Assembly (NCBI GenBank): GCA_937967325.1
Contig: CALBSQ010000305.1
Span: forward strand, 4,700 to 68,699
Source of the DNA: an uncultured Chloroflexota bacterium
GTDB lineage: Bacteria > Chloroflexota > UBA4733
Reading direction: 5' to 3'
DNA length: 64,000 nt
The first letter of the stretch is position 1. Every line of letters begins with the position of its first letter. The notes under the pieces were generated by a model. That model searched no databases. It was not told the origin of the DNA and saw only the letters and a program-made list of their open reading frames with translations. Shown here in pieces: positions 24,651 through 33,800 of this stretch. A program made the translations under genes and the position numbers.

Positions 24651-24995
24651 GTGAGTACAGTGCGCCAACCGGTACGGGACACGCGTGTGGACGCTGTCGT
24701 TAGCGAGCTGCAGGGCTTGATCGCAGCGCGCTACCCGTCGGCGCGATTCGAGGTGTTCGACGGTGAGGACTCCTCGGGCACCTATCTTCGGGCGATAGCC
24801 GACGTCGACGATCCTGACGTACTCACGGATCTCATCATCGATCGTCTCTTGCCCCTTCAGGTGGAGGATCGCCTTCCGCTCTATTTTGTCGCTGCCCGAC
24901 GGGTGGGGACAGCGGAACCAGGCCGCGCCGGACACGAGGCTTGCGCCGAGAAGGAAGAAGGGTTGCCCGCGGGTATCCGTGGAGACCGCTCCTAG
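24651..24995 (+). CDS. Small partner protein of the HEPN gene
   Basis: 114 residues from GTG 24651. The first 85 residues (VVSELQGLIAARYPSARFEV, GTYLRAIADVDDPDVLTDLII, LLPLQVEDRLPLYFVAARR) form a compact alpha/beta unit seen in many genomes beside HEPN genes. The last 30 residues (GHEACAEKEEGLPAGIRG) look unlike the family and may follow a small frameshift or be an unconserved tail. It may be the antitoxin or regulatory partner of the HEPN protein; this is inferred from adjacency. Confidence 0.6.
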   Translation: MSTVRQPVRDTRVDAVVSELQGLIAARYPSARFEVFDGEDSSGTYLRAIADVDDPDVLTDLIIDRLLPLQVEDRLPLYFVAARRVGTAEPGRAGHEACAEKEEGLPAGIRGDRS

Positions 24996-25181
24996 CAGTC
25001 CGGCGCTCGCCGCGAAGCGGCGGCCCCATTGTCCGCGTCCTCATGCCCGGAGAGCAAGCTGACTCTCCTATCGGAAGAGTCGCGTGTTGTGTGGCTACCT
25101 CGTTGGGGCGCCGGTACCATTTCTCGGGCGCCGGCCCCTGCTCCGACGCCTCGCCATAATTGGCCGCGCTGAGGAGAACCT

Positions 25182-26456
25182 GTGACACCACCAAACATCC
25201 TGTACTTGCATTCGCACGATACCGGGCGCTACCTCCAGCCCTACGGGCACGCTATTCCCACGCCCAACCTGCAGCGACTCGCGGAGGAGGGCGTGCTCTT
25301 CCGGCGGGCCTTTTGCACCGCGCCCACCTGCTCGCCCAGCCGTGCCAGCTTGCTCACTGGGCAGTACGCGCACTGCTGCGGGATGCTGGGGCTGGTCAAC
25401 CGCGGCTTTGAGCTGGAGCATCCTGAGCGGCACCTGGCCCATACGCTGCGCACGGCCGGGTATTGCACCGCCTTGATAGGCGTGCAGCACGTAGTGCACG
25501 ATCCGCTGGTGACGGGCTACGACATCGTGGCCGCCACCGGCCACCGGGCCGAGCAGGTGGCCCCCGCCGCCGTCGAGTTCCTGCGCGGCGCTCCGGCGCA
25601 GCCGTTCTTCCTTGACGTCGGCTTCTCCGAGACGCACCGTCGATTTCCGCCACCCGGGCCGGCTGAGGATCCTCGCTACTGCTTGCCGCCTGCGCCGTTC
25701 CCGGATACGTCCGAAACTCGCGCCGACGTGGCCGCCTACAAGGCCAGCGCACGCATCCTGGACGACGCGGTCGGTAAAGTGCTGGCGGCGCTCGATCACG
25801 CCGGCCTCGCGGGTAACACGCTGGTGGTGTCCACCACCGACCACGGCATCGCCTTCCCCGGCATGAAATGCAACCTGACGGACCACGGCATTGGCGTGTC
25901 TCTGATCCTGCGCGGGCCCGGTGGCTTCACGGGCGGCAAGGTCGTCGACGCGATGGTGTCCCAGCTCGACCTCTTTCCCACCATCTGCGACCTGGCCGCC
26001 ATCGGCCACCCCGACTGGCTGCAGGGCGGCTCCCTGCTTCCGCTGATGCGCGGCGAGATAGACCGGCTGCACGAGGAAGTCTTCGCCGAGGTGAACTACC
26101 ACGCCGCGTACGAGCCGCAGCGCGCCGTGCGCACCGAACGGTGGAAGTATGTCCGCCGCTACGTGGACTATGGCCGGCCGGTATTGGCCAACTGCGACGA
26201 CAGCCCAACGAAGGACATCTGGCTGCAGCACGGTTGGGACGGCCGGGTCGTACCCGACGAGCAGCTCTATGACCTAGTGTTTGATCCGGTAGAAACGTGT
26301 AACCGCGCGGACGATCCCACCATGGTGAACGTGCTGTCGAAAATGCGTGATCGGCTCGACCGCTGGATGGTCGAGACGGACGATCCGCTGCTGCGTGGCC
26401 CCATCCGGCGTCCAGCGGGCGCTGTCGTGAATCCGCCGGAGGATCGCTCGCCGTAA
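25182..26456 (+). CDS. Sulfatase family hydrolase
   Basis: 424 residues from GTG 25182, 3 nt behind GAGGAGAA. The formylglycine motif is present as CSPSRASLLTG with the modified Cys at residue 50. Other alkaline-phosphatase-superfamily features are NILYLHSHD at the N-terminus, LVVSTTDHG (metal-binding Asp/His) and the KYVRRYVDY region near the C-terminus. No signal peptide, so it acts in the cytoplasm, as in the N-sulfoglucosamine sulfohydrolase-like group. No maturase gene is nearby in the window. The substrate is unknown. Confidence 0.9.
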   Translation: MTPPNILYLHSHDTGRYLQPYGHAIPTPNLQRLAEEGVLFRRAFCTAPTCSPSRASLLTGQYAHCCGMLGLVNRGFELEHPERHLAHTLRTAGYCTALIGVQHVVHDPLVTGYDIVAATGHRAEQVAPAAVEFLRGAPAQPFFLDVGFSETHRRFPPPGPAEDPRYCLPPAPFPDTSETRADVAAYKASARILDDAVGKVLAALDHAGLAGNTLVVSTTDHGIAFPGMKCNLTDHGIGVSLILRGPGGFTGGKVVDAMVSQLDLFPTICDLAAIGHPDWLQGGSLLPLMRGEIDRLHEEVFAEVNYHAAYEPQRAVRTERWKYVRRYVDYGRPVLANCDDSPTKDIWLQHGWDGRVVPDEQLYDLVFDPVETCNRADDPTMVNVLSKMRDRLDRWMVETDDPLLRGPIRRPAGAVVNPPEDRSP

Positions 26457-26499
26457 AAATCCGATCAGCGGGATTGATTGCGGCCGGTGGGGATGACAC

Positions 26500-26532
26500 G
26501 TGTAGGGGCGGGCCTCGTGCCCGCCCCTACAC
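26500..26532. repeat. REP-like palindrome between convergent genes
   Basis: GTGTAGGGGCGGGC, a 5-base loop and the exact reverse complement form a 14-bp perfect stem. It lies between the sulfatase stop (26456) and the stop of the convergent dioxygenase gene (26553). Palindromes of this GTAGGGGCGGG type are common interspersed repeats in Chloroflexota and other phyla and probably end both transcripts. Confidence 0.75.
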
Positions 26533-26552
26533 GCCACACTATGTTGGCGACC

Positions 26553-27473
26553 TCACCGACCTGAACTCGCGGTCGTGTCGCGTTGAAACAGAAGGGGACA
26601 GATGCGTGGGTCGGCGTAGTCCGGCTCGCCGTCCACGGTGCGGCAGAGCGAGTCATTGGCGTGGCGAGCGGGCTGGCCGTCCTCACGTAGGTACACGCGG
26701 TGATGGTTTGCTTCATCTTGCAGATGCACCGCGATGGCGCGCCGGGGTTCTACACGCAGGTTGGGGCCGCTGCCGTGGATCGTCCGGCAGTTGTGGAAGC
26801 TGACCTGCCCTTGGCGGAAGATGATCGGCGTCTTCACCACCGGCCTACCGCCGGAGGCAAACCCCTTCTCGATCTCCTCCAGGTCGTGACCGAAGAAATT
26901 TAAACCCGTCGACTGCTCGGTCCAGCGATGGCTGCCATCGACAAACGTGATCGTACCCATCTCCTCGTCGCAGTCGTGGAACGGGATCCACGCGGTGAGC
27001 ATGTCGTCGGAGCTGCAAGACATCCAATATTGGCGGTCGGTGTGCCAGCCGACGCGCGCCCGCTTCTCCGGCTTATCGGTCGGCTTGTAGAGCAGTTGGT
27101 CGTGCCACAGGCGGATGCTGGGTGAGCCGGTCAGCCGGCCGGCGATCGCGCCGAGGAGCGGCTGGCGAGTGAGGGCAGCCAGCTCCGGGCAGAAGAAGGA
27201 GGCATAGTCGTTCTTGCGCAGACCCTCGGGGACTGTCCCGGTTGGGCGGAAGCGATCCAGTTCCTCAATGCCCGGATCAACCACCTGGCCGGCGTAGAAT
27301 CGCTCACTCCCATCGATCGCCGCGGCAATCTCCTGATCGCTGAGGATCACCGGTGACACGTAGTAGCCGTGCTCGCGATAGAAGACAACGTCCTGATCAG
27401 TTGGCAGCAGCGCCCGCTGCGCCGACGTTGGCGGCGTGAAAGCAGGCGGTGTGGGACGGGATTGCTCAAGCAC
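26553..27473 (-). CDS. Phytanoyl-CoA dioxygenase (PhyH) family protein
   Basis: About 306 residues from GTG 27473, which follows AGAGGAG by 9 nt; the longer frame from a TTG at 27536 is not preferred. Fe(II)/2-oxoglutarate dioxygenase features: DVVFYREHGYYVSP, the HxD pair in VGWHTDRQYW, the distal His in SFHNCRTIHGSGPN and an Arg for 2-oxoglutarate in EPRRAIAVHLQ. WIPFHDCDEEMGTITFVDGSH is also typical. Such enzymes hydroxylate small molecules; nothing nearby fixes the substrate. Confidence 0.9.
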   Translation of the reverse strand: MLEQSRPTPPAFTPPTSAQRALLPTDQDVVFYREHGYYVSPVILSDQEIAAAIDGSERFYAGQVVDPGIEELDRFRPTGTVPEGLRKNDYASFFCPELAALTRQPLLGAIAGRLTGSPSIRLWHDQLLYKPTDKPEKRARVGWHTDRQYWMSCSSDDMLTAWIPFHDCDEEMGTITFVDGSHRWTEQSTGLNFFGHDLEEIEKGFASGGRPVVKTPIIFRQGQVSFHNCRTIHGSGPNLRVEPRRAIAVHLQDEANHHRVYLREDGQPARHANDSLCRTVDGEPDYADPRICPLLFQRDTTASSGR

Positions 27474-27613
27474 GCTGCGCGCTCCTCTGTAATCGGCCCT
27501 AGCGACAATGATAGTCTCGCACTGTGCAGCATGCAACGGGTTTCAGGCGTAAATGAGGCTCCCAGCCATATGGACTGCAGCCGCTTCGAGAACGCGTCCG
27601 GGCGGACTTTCGA

Positions 27614-27645
27614 ATGACCATTGACGAAACGACGAAATTGGTCAT
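27614..27645. promoter_or_regulatory. Inverted repeat flanking the tetR promoter (probable operator)
   Basis: ATGACCA (27614-27620) and its exact reverse complement TGGTCAT (27639-27645) bracket the -35 and touch the -10 of the promoter below. The placement suits autorepression by the TetR protein. Confidence 0.5.
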
Positions 27646-27650
27646 ATACT
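27621..27650 (+). promoter_or_regulatory. Sigma-70 type promoter of tetR, probably leaderless
   Basis: TTGACG (27621-27626), an 18-base spacer and TATACT (27645-27650). The ATG of the TetR gene begins at 27657, about where transcription should start, and no ribosome-binding site fits, so the message is probably leaderless. Confidence 0.65.
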
Positions 27651-27656
27651 TAGTGC

Positions 27657-28373
27657 ATGATCGAATCGTCTCGGATCCAGGACCCGAACGCTCGCCAGAT
27701 GCGCGCCGAGCGCATCCTCGACGCCGCTGCCGAGCTGTTGCTGCGCTGGGGCTATAAGCGAGTCACCATCGACGACGTGGCCGCTGAGGCTGGCGTCGGC
27801 AAGGGCACGATTTATTTGCACTGGAAGACCCGTGAGGCCCTCTTCTATACCGTCATCGCGCGGGAGTACGTGACGGCATCCGAGGACTTTCTCGCCTCCA
27901 TGCGTCGAGACCCGCAGGCGATCCTGCTCCATCGCTTGATGCGCGAATTGTTCCTCATCGTCTTGCGCCGGCCCCTCATGCATGCTGTCTTCGTCGCCGA
28001 CCTGGAGGTGCTCGGCAAATTGGTCAAGGGAGCCGACCGGGCACTGGAGGCCCGACAGGACAGGGCGCTCGGTGACTACTTGCGGCTGCTCGCCGAGCAC
28101 GGCCTGGTGCGAGCCGACCTCGCCCCCGAGGAGCTCTTCTATGCCGTGAACGCCACCGTCGGCGGCTTCTTCCTCGCCGACGTCTTCAGCACTCTGCACT
28201 ACCAACTCACGCCGGAGCGCCGGGCCGATTTGTTAGCGATCATCCTCCAGCGGGCGTTCGAGACCGAGAACCCATCGCCGGACGCGGTGCGAGCCATCGC
28301 GCCACGAGTGATCCAGATCTTCTCCGAGGCCGCCGAGCGCTATCGCGCCCACGTGCGCAAGGCCTACGAGTAA
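27657..28373 (+). CDS. TetR/AcrR family transcriptional repressor
   Basis: 238 residues. The helix-turn-helix lies at about residues 18-65: ERILDAAAELLLRWGYKRVTIDDVAAEAGVGKGTIYLHWKTREALFYTV, a textbook TetR N-terminus. The C-terminal ligand-binding region is all helical and unspecific. It heads an operon with an HlyD-type adaptor (15 bases downstream) and a DHA2 exporter, so it probably senses an exported compound and represses all three genes through the inverted repeat over its promoter. Confidence 0.93.
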   Translation: MIESSRIQDPNARQMRAERILDAAAELLLRWGYKRVTIDDVAAEAGVGKGTIYLHWKTREALFYTVIAREYVTASEDFLASMRRDPQAILLHRLMRELFLIVLRRPLMHAVFVADLEVLGKLVKGADRALEARQDRALGDYLRLLAEHGLVRADLAPEELFYAVNATVGGFFLADVFSTLHYQLTPERRADLLAIILQRAFETENPSPDAVRAIAPRVIQIFSEAAERYRAHVRKAYE

Positions 28374-28387
28374 AGGAGGCTCCGACC

Positions 28388-29158
28388 ATGGCACAAGTCG
28401 CCGCGCCGGCCGTCACCGCGGAAGCTCCCGCCTCCTCCCCCGCACTGACCCAAGGAAAAGCGAAACAACGAGCGGGCCTGCGCCGCATCCTCCTACCGCT
28501 CCTGCTCCTGCTTGTCGTGGCGATCGGTGCGGTGGCGTTCAACATCTACTGGCAAGGCGCGCACTATGTGTCCACCGATAACGCGCAGGTTGCCGGCCAG
28601 CCCGTGGCCATCGGCTCAATGAACGCCGGTCGAGTCGCGGCCATCCATGCCGTGGTGGGCACGAGCGTTCGTCAGGGTGATGTGCTCGCCCAGGTGGAGC
28701 TACCCACCGCGGTTGGCACGTTCCAGAACGGCACGCCCGACCTGCAATTCATGGGCGCCACCGACCAGCAGGTCGACGTGAGGTCGCCCCTGAGCGGCGT
28801 CGTCATCGCCGTGCCGGCGGCAGTGGGCGCCACCGTGAGCCAGGGGCAGGCGCTGGTCACCTTGGTAGATCCCGCGCAGCTTTGGGTGACGGCAAACGTC
28901 GACGAAAACCAGGTCTCGCGGCTGCGCAGCGGCCAGGAAGTTGATGTCCACCTCGATGCGCTGCACGCTACCGTGCCCGGACAGGTGGCGGAGCTCACGC
29001 CGGCCACCGCGTCGGTCTTCGGGCTGCTGCCGCAGTCCAACACCACCACCAACTTCACCAAGGTGGCCCAGGTCGTGCCGGTGCGAATCGCCGTTAGCCT
29101 GGGGAATCGGCCGGGATTGCTCGGCAGCTCGGCCTCCGTCAAGATCCGGGTCGCCTAA
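28388..29158 (+). CDS. HlyD/EmrA-type membrane fusion protein
   Basis: 256 residues from ATG 28388, with AAAGGAGG close upstream. One N-terminal membrane helix (ILLPLLLLLVVAIGAVAFNIYW) is followed by YVSTDNAQVAGQPVAIGS, the EmrA-type barrel entry, then a lipoyl-like domain (VDVRSPLSGVVIAVPAAVGATVSQGQALVTLVD) and a beta-barrel (WVTANVDENQVSRLRSGQEVDV). The coiled-coil hairpin normally between the lipoyl halves is almost absent, so this adaptor is short, as often in Gram-positive-like or monoderm organisms. It works with the MFS pump encoded three bases downstream. Confidence 0.9.
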   Translation: MAQVAAPAVTAEAPASSPALTQGKAKQRAGLRRILLPLLLLLVVAIGAVAFNIYWQGAHYVSTDNAQVAGQPVAIGSMNAGRVAAIHAVVGTSVRQGDVLAQVELPTAVGTFQNGTPDLQFMGATDQQVDVRSPLSGVVIAVPAAVGATVSQGQALVTLVDPAQLWVTANVDENQVSRLRSGQEVDVHLDALHATVPGQVAELTPATASVFGLLPQSNTTTNFTKVAQVVPVRIAVSLGNRPGLLGSSASVKIRVA

Positions 29159-29160
29159 CC

Positions 29161-30732
29161 ATGCCGATCGAGGCGGCAGCCACGCCGCGTCCCTCGCCCA
29201 TTCCCTACAAATGGGCTGTCATGCTGGCCACGATCCCGGCGCTGATGGTGTTCATCCTCGATTCGACCGTGGTGAACGTGGCGCTGGCTAAGCTCAGCGC
29301 CGTCTTTGCCATCGACATCAGCACGGTCCAGTGGGTGATCACCGCCTTTGCGCTGGCCATCGGCGTCGTGACGCCCCTGGCGTCCTTCCTTGAGCGGCGA
29401 TTCACCATGAAGCGCGTCTGGGTGGTCGCGCTCACGCTGTTTACCGGCGCCTCCGTGGCATGTGGACTGGCGCCCGCCTTCTGGCTCATGGTCATTGCGC
29501 GGCTGCTGCAAGGTTTGGCGGGGGGCCTGCTGGCGCCTCTGGCGTTGAGCACCATTTTCCAAGCCTTTCCGCCCAACGAGCGCGGCGCCGGGCTCGGCAT
29601 CCTCGCCATACCGTTGCTCGCCGGGCCGGCGCTGGGTCCCACGCTCGGCGGCTACATCGTGAGTTATCTCGACTGGCGGTTGATCTTCTTCATCAACCTG
29701 CCCATCGGCGTCGCCGCCATCGTGTTGGCCGTGATCTTCTTGCGCCCCGGGCGGGCGGAACCGGGGGTGCGGCTGGATGTGGTTGGCGCTGCGCTGTCGT
29801 CGGTTGCATTCGGCGCCGTCCTGTATGGATTATCCCGCGTCAGCGCGCTCGGCTGGGGATCGCTGATGGTACGAGGCCTGCTCGGCGTCGGCTTCACCGC
29901 GTTGTGCATCTTCGTGGTCTACGAGCTCACGCAGGAGGATCCGCTGCTCGACGTGCGGCTCTTCGCCATCCCCCAGTTCCTGATCGCCAATCTCGTGGGT
30001 TGGGTCAGCGTGGTGGGGCTGTTCGGAGCCGAGTTCATGCTGCCGTTGTATCTGCAGAACCTGCGTGGCGTGTCCGCCCTGGATACCGGCATCCTCCTGC
30101 TACCGCAGGGCCTGGCGCTCGCCCTGGCCGGGCCGATTTCCGGGCGGCTCACCGACAAGATTGGACCGCGCGTGGTCGTGCTGATTGGCTTTGCCCTGCT
30201 CACCGTCAACACCTGGCAGCTGGCGCACCTCACGCTGGACACGACGTTCGGGACGCTCCGCTGGCTGCTCGTCTTGCGCGGCTTGGGCCTGGGCTTCGCT
30301 CTGCAGCCGACCCAGTTGGTCGCCATGGGCGTGGTGTCGGCGCGCCGCCGGACCAACGCCAGCTCGCTGAACACGGCAATGCGCAGTGTCTTCCAATCGC
30401 TGGGTGTGGCGATGCTCTCCACGGTGGTCCAAACACAGGCCATCATTCACACGACGGTACTGACCTGGCAGGTGCGCGCGGACACGGCGCAGGGCGCGCT
30501 GCTCAGCCAGCTCGCTTCGACGATGCAGGCCAGCGGCATGCCGGCGGTGACGGCACAAGCGGCGGCCGCACAGACGTTGCTCGCCCAGATCGCCCGGCAA
30601 GGCGGCGTGCTCGGTTTCGCCGACGCCTATGGGATCACCTTCGTCGCCGCGTTGCTCGCGATCGTCGTTGCCTTCCTGCTCCCCGGTCGTGGCGTGCTGA
30701 GCGTCGACCCGACGGCGGTGGCGGCCGGGTAG
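29161..30732 (+). CDS. DHA2 family MFS drug exporter (EmrB/QacA type)
   Basis: 523 residues with 14 predicted membrane helices, as expected of DHA2 proton-driven exporters. Recognisable are the helix-1 motif FILDSTVVNVALAKL, the helix-4/5 region LQGLAGGLLAPLALSTIFQ, and motif C in helix 5, IPLLAGPALGPTLGGYI. NASSLNTAMRSVFQSLGVA matches the late conserved loop of EmrB-type pumps. Preceded by tetR and the HlyD-type adaptor in one operon. Exports hydrophobic or drug-like compounds; exact substrates unknown. Confidence 0.93.
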   Translation: MPIEAAATPRPSPIPYKWAVMLATIPALMVFILDSTVVNVALAKLSAVFAIDISTVQWVITAFALAIGVVTPLASFLERRFTMKRVWVVALTLFTGASVACGLAPAFWLMVIARLLQGLAGGLLAPLALSTIFQAFPPNERGAGLGILAIPLLAGPALGPTLGGYIVSYLDWRLIFFINLPIGVAAIVLAVIFLRPGRAEPGVRLDVVGAALSSVAFGAVLYGLSRVSALGWGSLMVRGLLGVGFTALCIFVVYELTQEDPLLDVRLFAIPQFLIANLVGWVSVVGLFGAEFMLPLYLQNLRGVSALDTGILLLPQGLALALAGPISGRLTDKIGPRVVVLIGFALLTVNTWQLAHLTLDTTFGTLRWLLVLRGLGLGFALQPTQLVAMGVVSARRRTNASSLNTAMRSVFQSLGVAMLSTVVQTQAIIHTTVLTWQVRADTAQGALLSQLASTMQASGMPAVTAQAAAAQTLLAQIARQGGVLGFADAYGITFVAALLAIVVAFLLPGRGVLSVDPTAVAAG

Positions 30733-30769
30733 CATTTCGTGGGTGAGGGCCCGCCATTAGCCCACGCCG

Positions 30770-30865
30770 CCGCAAAAAGCGGTCGTCATGGGCGCGCTCC
30801 ACCAGGATATCGAGCAAGACCTGGTGATCCATGGTGTCGAAGCACTGGGCGATTTCGCCTTCCAC
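30770..30865 (-). pseudogene. Fragment of a group II intron-type reverse transcriptase
   Basis: A 32-residue stretch, VEGEIAQCFDTMDHQVLLDI and on to DDRFLR, matches the RT domain segment GDIxxCFDxIDHxxLL of intron-encoded maturases. Neither side continues the family: 3' it runs into the end of the MFS gene, 5' into the end of the STAND regulator gene. The YADD catalytic region is absent. This is a dead remnant of a mobile intron. Confidence 0.7.
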
Positions 30866-30878
30866 CCTGCGTCAGCGA

Positions 30879-33800
30879 CTATCGCTCGTCGCTGCAGCCA
30901 TCGTTGGCGAGCGCGGCAGCGATGGCGTCTTTCACCGCCAAGGCGCGGCCGGCCGTCCAACACGCGGTGTAGCGTTCCTCCCCGAGTTTGCTCCAGCTTA
31001 CACTGAGACTCGCCGCACAGCCGCGTCGCTGCTCTGGATCGAGCGAGGTCCAGAACAAGGCGTGGGTGGCGGTGGCGGCGGCGATCAGCCGGACGCCGCG
31101 CTCGTGGTCGCCACACTCGCCGGCAAGCATTCCCATGTGGGCCAGCGCCCAGCCGTGGCACCAGCGATGTCCGCAGCTTTGCAACTGGGCAAGGCTCTCC
31201 AACCAGCATACCCGCGCTCGTTCCGCGTCCTGTTGCCGGCGGGCAAGGTTGCCCAGGTTGCCCTGGATCAGGCCGCTCAGGTGGCGGTCGCCGATTGCCC
31301 GACTGAGAGTCAGTCCGCTGGCGTACCAATCGGCGGCCCGACTCTCGTCGCGGGCATCGAGGGCCAGGTTCCCCAGGAGATGGAAGACATCCGCCATCCC
31401 GCGCTTATTGCCGAGTTCTCGATAGAGCGCGAGACTCTGCTCGAGGAGTTCGCGCGCCCGTTCCCGTTCCCCCTGTAGGCGGGCGATGTTGCCCTGGGTG
31501 GCGAGCACCGAGGCGACGCCGGCCCGGTCCCCGCGGTCCCGCAGCAGCCTCAGGCGCTCCTCCGAGAGGACCTGGGCCTGCGCATAGTCACCTTCGAGCT
31601 GGGCCAGGCCGGCGAGTTCCCCCAAGACGTTGAAGCCTCCTTTCTGGTTGTTCTGCCGGCCGGTAGCGAGGTTTGCTTCGAAGTGCGCCCGCGCTTGCGC
31701 GTAGTCCCCCTGTTGGCGAGCGAGCTGGCCGAGGCGGAACCCAGCACGCCGAACGGCCATGATGTCCCCGTGTTCCTGCGCGTAGGCGAGTCCCTCATGG
31801 AACAACTGCTCGGCCCGCCCCTCGTCGCCATCCATGAGCACGTGGATACCCAGGCAGGAGTACGCCATGCCGGTCCCGTAGACGTCATCGATCCCGCGCA
31901 GGAGCGCCAGGCTCTCGGCCATGAGCGCCTGCGCCGTGGCGTTGTCGTTGTCCTCCGACTGTGCCAGGTGGCCGAGGTAGCGGAGGCTCCAGCCGGCACT
32001 CCAGGTGTCGCCGAGTGCCCGACTGAGGGCGAAACTTTCGGTGAGCAGCAGCCGAGCGTGCTGGCCGTCCCCTTGGTAGTACGCGAGCATGCCGGCACCG
32101 ACCAGCGCCTTGACCCGATGCACGGCGTGGCCGGGAGTAGCGAGCAGCGCCGCCAGCCACCGCCGGCCTTCCGTGAGGTGGGCCGCCGCCAGCCAGAACC
32201 ATGCCAGGTGCGCCGCCAGCTGGAGACCGCACCCGGGGTCGTTGTTCACACACCAGGCAAGGGCGGCACGGCAGTTGTCGTGCTCGAGTTCAAGCCGCTC
32301 GCGCCAGGCCCCATGCTCAGCGGTCACCAGCCCAGCCTCACCGGCTGCCGCCAGTCCGAGACACCAGTCGCTGTGCTTCCTACGTGTCCTCTCCATGTCG
32401 CCCGCTTCCAGCAGGCGCTCCTGCCCGTACGCGCGCATGGTCTCCAGCAGGCGATAGCGGACAGCGCCGTCCCGCTGCTCCACCACGACCAGCGACTGGT
32501 CCACCAGCCGGGCCAGCAGCTCCAGCACGCGCTCGACCGGTACGCCGTCGCCCGCGCCTACCGCCTCCAGCGCCTCCAGCGCGCAGCCACCCGCGAAGAC
32601 CGCCAGCCGGTCGAATAGCTGGCGTTCCAGTGAGGAGAGCAAGTCGTAGCTCCAATCCACGGTCGCGCGCAACGTCTGCTGCCGTGGCGGCGCCGTCCGG
32701 CTGCCCGCCCGGAGGAGCCCGAACCGATCGTCGAGGTGGGCGGCAATCTGCTCCGCGCTCAGCACTTTCACGCGGGCCGCGGCCAGCTCCAAGGCCAGGG
32801 GCAGGCCGTCCAGGCCGCGGCAGATCTCGCTGACGGCGGGTGCGTTGCGCTCCGTCAGGGCGAAGGCCGGCACGGCCGCCGCCGCCCGGTCCAGGAACAG
32901 GCGGACCGCATCGCAGCACGCGAGGTCTGTAAGCGCCGGTCCCCCTCCAGCGGGCGGGAGCGCAAGGGGTGTTACCGGCCAACTGACCTCCCCGGTGATG
33001 CCCAGCGGCTGCCGGCTGGTCGCCAGGATGCAGAGCCGCGGGCAGGAGCGCAGCAGTGCCTCGGCGGTCGGGGCACAGGCGTCCAGGAGATGCTCGCAAT
33101 TGTCGAGGATCAGCAGGAGGTGGCGATCGCCGACGGCGGCGACGAGCGTGGCTAGGAGGGGCTGGCCGGCCTGCTCCGGCACCCCCAGTATGGCCGCTAG
33201 GGCCTGCGGGACCAGCGCTGGGTCGGCGAGGCCGGCCAGTTCCACCAGCCAGGCGCCATCCTGGTAGTGGCGCTGAACCTGAGAACCGACCTCGAAGGCG
33301 AGCCGGGTTTTGCCCGTGCCGGGGGGCCCGGTCAGGGTGACGAGGCGCGGCGCGCTCGCGTCCCCGGCCACGCCGATGAGCCACTGCGTGACCGTCGCCA
33401 GGTCGGCCTCGCGGCCGATGAAGCTGTTCAGCGGGAGCGGCAGGAGCGGAGCGGCCCGCGGCGCTCCGTTCCTGGAGGCGCGTTCCTCCGCGTCGCGCAG
33501 CGAGCGCAACGGAGGCGGCGTGATGTCCGGACCGTCGACCAGCGGATTCCAGCGCTCGCGCAGCACCGAGACCACGGCGTCCAAGGCGCGGCGCTGCTCG
33601 CGGAAATACTCCGACCTGCTGACGGCGAGCCGGGTTTGCACGTTCGCTACCTCGAGCCCTTCCACGTAGCGCAGCGTGAGGAGCTGAAAGCGCCGCCCGG
33701 CAGGGTCGCGCGCCGTCGCGTCCGTGTCGGGACGCAAGGCGGCAATAGCTTCCAGGATCTGCTGTCGCAGGAACCTCCCGGCGACGACCGCGGCCATTCC

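Noticed and set aside
25095..26231. Long - strand frame opposite the sulfatase gene
   Set aside because: Antisense shadow of a gene with clear catalytic motifs.
29460..30746. Second long + strand frame inside the MFS gene
   Set aside because: Out-of-frame shadow, Arg/Ala-rich; the MFS frame has 14 membrane helices.
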